From: Zeus faber
Lineage: Eukaryota; Chordata; Actinopteri; Zeiformes; Zeidae
Assembly (NCBI GenBank): GCA_960531495.1
Contig: OY482855.1
Span: 6,660,639 to 6,724,638, forward strand
Length of the DNA stretch: 64,000 nt
Reading direction: 5' to 3'
Shown: one piece after another, positions 59,966 through 64,000 of the stretch
Numbering within the stretch: the first letter of the stretch is position 1
Layout of the letters: the number at the start of each line of letters is the position of its first letter
Translations under genes and position numbers: made by a program
Notes under the pieces: generated by a model
Seen by the model: the letters and a program-made list of their open reading frames with translations, nothing else
Databases searched by the model: none
Told to the model about the DNA's origin: nothing

Positions 59966-61735
59966 GAGGTCTGTGCTCGATTCTGAATGACGAATCGACT
60001 TGTTGCCACTTTTTAAAGAGATAAAAACGATTGTTATTTTCATTGGTATTATGCTCTGTATAAAGTCTCATGCACCAACTGTGTGAGATGGCCTGATGAG
60101 GAGTTTTGTGATTGTTGGCAGATGCAAAAAAAGGATTATGGGAATATAAGGATTATTAGGACTGTGGCAGAGAAATCTACTTTTATGCTGTGCTTTTTGG
60201 CTTTGAGTTTTACGTCCCAAGATAAAAATGGACCAAATAAGGCCAAAATATCAAAGACATTGTTTCAGTTACATAAATAAAGTATCAGTGCTGCACAATA
60301 ATTGTCAGGCATTCTCCAGCCAAAGCAGGTGGTCTTTAGTCATGATTATCTGACGCTATTTGATTGTCACAGGCTTTTTCAAGTTCATGTGTAGCTTTAA
60401 ATTATCTCTCACTTCAGTGTTGTTGGCTTATTCCACTGTTACCGCAGATTATGTTTGTGTTCAACTACCGGCCATTTCATTTGACTCTCCCGGTGTTGAT
60501 AAATATGTTTGCCATGTGGACTGCTGGGTTGCCATGTTGGGCGACCCACTCTATTGAGTTGTTATTAAAGGATTGTTTCCTTATTTTTCAACCTAGGCCT
60601 TGTTAAAATGTTGGTTGCCCTCATTTGTAACCATTTATAGCATAACATCACTGAACCATTTACCATTGAGAAACGTACCACTCAGCTGCAGCTTCTCACT
60701 GTGCTTGAATGCAGTCCAATGGGGAAAACGTTTAAGTCCGTTTCACAGACAAAGTGGTAGCTGTCACTTATCCTATATCCTACATTGTAATACATGGGTT
60801 GTAATACATGGGTTGCCAGATGTTCACAAAAAATCCCTCTTTGGGTTGTGTTGTGGTGTTCAATATGCAGGCTCAGTGGACTGAGGTGGGAGTTGCTGTT
60901 GATTATTTTTCCATGTCTGTCCCAAGTTATGTACAGATATGTGAGCCGATGAATGAGCACGTCGGGTTCTACTGAAGTCTAGTCCAGTATTGGCCCAAGT
61001 CCTGCTCACTTCCTGGTACCTGTGCTCCTACCGATGCGCCGGGAGATAGATAACCTGAAAATAGCAAGAAGACATCAAGGGGAGTGAAACAAGAGAACAA
61101 TTTCTGTTGATGACTGTTTTGTTCATTTGCCAGCACCCAGTGAACACCAGATGTAATTTAGACGGCCCGTCTTTGTTGAGCCTAGCAAAGTCTATCGCTC
61201 ATTTCCCTTGGGTTAGGTTTTGATCTCTTTTATCTCACATAATTCAACTGAATATTTCTATCATTGCCTACACTTCCAAAATGTGAGCCATGGAAAATAT
61301 GTGAAAATCTGTTCCAGCCAGTGGTGCTCAGACCGCAGGGATTGTGGGGGGGTGGCTGGTGGGGGGTGGTGCTAGTAGAAAATGATTATTATTTTTTGAG
61401 CAATAATTTGCCAAATTTCATATAATTTGTATTTGAAGTTTCTAAATCACATAGGATAATAGTTCTAATTTCTGTTAGATGGGGTGTAATAATGTGTGAA
61501 TAGGCGATGAATGTGCCACAAAGTAATGTGACTGCTCGACCTGGAGTACTATAAACAACGTTAGTTTGCATATGACACATTTTTGGGGGGCTCGGCAAAA
61601 AATACCATGGACATCTGCAGAACTGGCCCGAACCTTCAGATAACTTTTCGGTGTCTTTTCAATCAAAAAAAGGTATATCAGCTATCCACAGCATTAACAA
61701 AAAGGGCTCAAACTGACCCAAACATAGATATATAG

Positions 61736-61739
<4 letters not shown>

Positions 61740-61790
<51 letters not shown>

Positions 61791-61811
61791 GACACACACA
61801 CACACACACAC
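61740..61811. repeat. (CA)n microsatellite
   Basis: CA run with one 'ctaaga' interruption. It ends 22 bp from the candidate splice donor at 61832. Confidence 0.95.
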
Positions 61812-61832
61812 GTAAAAGAAAGTAGGACTTAC

Positions 61833-61980
61833 CGGCGCTTGTGTTGGCAGAGTGCGAGGGGTGCAGGTGAGGCGAGGGGTACGGGGGGGAGTCAAACTTG
61901 CGGGGGAGAGAGGTGGGGGTGGATGGCGAGGGGGGCAGCATGCATGAGTAGGAGGAAGAGGAGGACTGGGGGGAGAGAGA
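61833..61980 (-). CDS. Possible internal exon, Ser/Pro-rich, unidentified gene
   Basis: On the minus strand an open frame runs from an acceptor (cccgccag before 61980, or ccccccag before 61965) to a strong donor G|GTAAGT at 61832. It encodes SLSPQSSSSSYSCMLPPSPS, then LPRKFDSPPYPSPHLHPSHS. The composition suggests a transcription-factor-type activation region. I do not recognise the family. No neighbouring exon is secure: the best downstream candidate starts at 61054 and has no convincing end. It could also be low-complexity non-coding DNA. Confidence 0.35.
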
Positions 61981-62639
61981 CTGGCGGGAGGAAGTACGAG
62001 GAGGAGGCGTGTGGGAGGGTGGATAGAGAGAGAGCAAGAGAGAACAGGAGAAGTAACCATTAGAAAGCAGCACCAGAGCGTTTGAAGAATGTCCATTGAA
62101 ATGCGAGTCACGTGGAAAGCCATTGAGCGTGACGTGTCGTACAAACTACATGACATTACATATCAGATGGGATTTTTATAGAGGTAGAAAAATAACTTTG
62201 AATTCAATTTTAGTCCCTCAAACCCAAACTCCGAGTCCTGTTTGACTTTTTCCGCTGAAGGTTTTAGGGTTAGGGTTAGGCTTCTCTCTTTTTTTTTCCC
62301 CCACTTTATTAAAGCCTGGAATAATAAGGAGTCCCTTGCAAACAACAATATTCGCAACTCATGGGTCTGCTGGAGTATGAGTAAAAAAGCACTATGCTCA
62401 AAAACTAGTCAGTGTTAATTACTTTAAAAGTCCTCAAATTCATTCATCTTTCAAAGGGAAGGAAGCAAATCCACACTCAAAACTCAAATGTTGAAATGTT
62501 CAATATGGTAACAGCCCAATTAAATAAATGTATCAGGTTAACCCGGTTGGGTTGAGTTGGACTTTTAAGCTTTAAGCTGGTCCCTTCGGTAGAGTATAAA
62601 ATTATGTTTTAAATTTTTTAATTTAAGGGACTAAAATAC

Positions 62640-62970
62640 TATGTGCAGATGTTTTTTCATATACATAGCCATATTCCTTCAACCTATTCCATTTTATTTC
62701 AATTTATTTTTTATTGTATTTTATTCTATATATTTTTTATCTTATTCTATAAGTATTCCACTTACTGTATTACGTTTTAGGAGTCAGTTAGTCGGTCTAT
62801 TAGAAAGGAATTTTCTACTTTTTATTTTATTTTATTTTTTGTACTTTTTCCTAGGACTTATTGTGTGCTATCACCGGGTGCGTTGCATTACATTTCACTG
62901 CATATATGTATGGAAGTATGTATATGTATGTGACAAATAAAAATCTTGAATCTTGAATCTTGAATCTTAA
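62640..62970 (+). mobile_element. 5'-truncated LINE 3' region with (CTTGAAT)n tail
   Basis: 62640-62752 matches the reverse complement of bases 1-110 almost base for base (catattccttc...tattccattttatttcaattt). It then continues to gtatgtgacaaataaaaatcttgaatcttgaatctt. This looks like the 3' end of the same LINE family as the window's left edge. Confidence 0.75.
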
Positions 62971-64000
62971 AAGTAGCAGGGGGGATTTTGTCACATTACG
63001 GGTTGAATTACACACTGAAAAAAGTACTTGAAGGAAAAGGTTCTGGATTAAAGCAGCCGTGAGTAGGTCTTTTGTTGTTTCTTTAAGTGAAACGTTCTTA
63101 AGAGAGGAGCAGACTTATGAAGCTCTCTCCTCTTTTCTCATGTTTCCACAACACCATTTTAGACTAAAATTGCCCCCCACCCCCCTTTTTGTTTACTGTA
63201 ATGTATGTTTCACTGTCATGATGTGGCTCAGTTAGCTGGAATTGCTCATAAACCACAGCATCAAGTATTGCTGTACCGTACCTATGATGGGTAGGTATCC
63301 CCGAACGTGTGCACTCTGAACAAAGCAGGAAACAATGACAAGGGAAAAGCGAAACTAAGAGGCGAGAAACGTGACGGCACTTCTGGGAAACACCGAAGCT
63401 TTAATTGAACTTAAATGCTTTTAACCCACAGGAGACAATCCACAAAACTGTACCGTGTTCCACGAATGAAATCCATGATCCACAACCACTGGCTGATAGC
63501 GGTGCTATGGCTGAAGGCTGCGCGGCTGAAGGTGGCGGACAAACAGTCCGAATCTTTTTCCTCATCCACATCAACATTATCAGCCACTGGTGTCCCTGCC
63601 ACCTCCCCATCTCCCTGCCCCCCCCCCCCCCGGAGTGACTCGGTACCCCGTGCCGAGGGAGCGGGAACAGAGACACCGTCCCGGAGCGGGGCCAGGGCGC
63701 GCACGGAATTCCCACTGTCCCCGCCGGGCTCCGAGCCACTCTAGCGCCGCCCCGAGCCAGCCTCTGAACCAGAGGTGCGTCTCCAATCCCTACCGCCGAA
63801 AGACCAGGCCGACGTGCGGATGGGCCTGCTCGGCAGCCGACTCCCTGGCCGGTGCGGGCACCCGAACTTCATATGCCCTACGTCCGGTCCGTGCGTCTCT
63901 TAGTCATTTTGTGAAAACGGGCATTTTTTGTTTGTTTGTTGTTCTAGTTATTTTATTTTTTGTTATTCCAAATAGAAAATGAAAATGAAACCATTTTTTA
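62971..64000. other. Right-edge region, no gene identified
   Basis: An open plus-strand frame at 63415-63744 and an antisense one at 63411-63704 overlap a GC-rich block with a C-run (63620-63633). Neither shows a domain I know. It may be part of a retroelement or the 5' part of a gene to the right. Confidence 0.4.

Larger units (their letters stand above)
54330..60960. other. Gene-poor region, repeats only
   Basis: No convincing coding exon on either strand. It contains a G-run (54450-54464), a C-run (54979-55000), (GA)n at 57677-57795, (TG)n at 58499-58561, (AT)n at 59087-59131 and (GGAGA)n at 59921-59965. A TTTATT at about 56678 would be an AATAAA on the minus strand, so part of this could be the 3' UTR of a minus-strand gene entering from the right. 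Confidence 0.5.

Noticed and set aside
60970..61054. Possible terminal exon downstream of the 61833-61980 frame
   Set aside because: A plausible acceptor (tttcag) exists, but in the phase set by the donor the frame runs past this segment without a clear conserved end.
62267..62281. Telomere-like TTAGGG repeats
   Set aside because: Only two to three units, too short to indicate an interstitial telomeric array.

Overview
This is about 64 kb of animal genomic DNA, almost certainly from a ray-finned (teleost) fish. The evidence is split vertebrate genes with GT-AG introns, fish-type transposons (Tc1/mariner, PIF/Harbinger-like, hAT-like, L2/CR1-group LINEs) and very dense CA/TG, GA/CT and AT microsatellites. 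The species cannot be named from the sequence. A 200-base run of N marks one assembly gap.

Layout from left to right. (1) 1-1207 is a degraded LINE on the minus strand. (2) 1380-6432, plus strand, is a complete five-exon SLC16A6-type monocarboxylate transporter (557 aa). (3) 6433-14150 holds its 3' UTR and then transposon debris: a Harbinger-like MITE, L2 fragments and a fold-back element with a palindromic (TAG)n/(CTA)n core. (4) 14151-21823, minus strand, is a ten-exon MMP25 (MT6-MMP) gene (574 aa) with one GC-AG intron. (5) 21824-25599 is repeats. (6) 25600-31032, minus strand, is a five-exon UNC119-family gene (284 aa); its introns carry a Tc1 remnant, a long AT tract and a TCTG minisatellite. 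(7) 32225-33247, plus strand, is an intact one-exon type I membrane protein that I assign to the C16orf54 family. (8) 35788-37117, plus strand, is a frame-broken sialomucin resembling leukosialin (SPN/CD43). (9) 39687-44475, plus strand, is a seven-exon tetraspanin of the TSPAN4/9 group (232 aa), just past the gap. (10) 48219-53864, minus strand, is an eight-exon BCL2L14 (Bcl-G)-like gene (404 aa). (11) 54330-64000 is mostly repeats, with one possible Ser/Pro-rich minus-strand exon near 61.9 kb that I cannot identify.

The reading frames of the intact genes were followed by eye across every splice junction, and intron phases agree throughout. The genes do not form one pathway. Several would be expected in leukocytes (MMP25, C16orf54, SPN, the tetraspanin). 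From memory, C16orf54 and SPN are close neighbours on human 16p11.2, so their adjacency here looks like conserved microsynteny and supports both weak homology calls.

The main points to follow up are the C16orf54-SPN pair and the homopolymer-linked frame breaks in SPN, the GC-AG intron in mmp25, two highly similar copies of an unclassified ~0.5 kb repeat around bcl2l14, a perfect 19-bp hairpin in a bcl2l14 intron, and the fold-back (TAG)n element.
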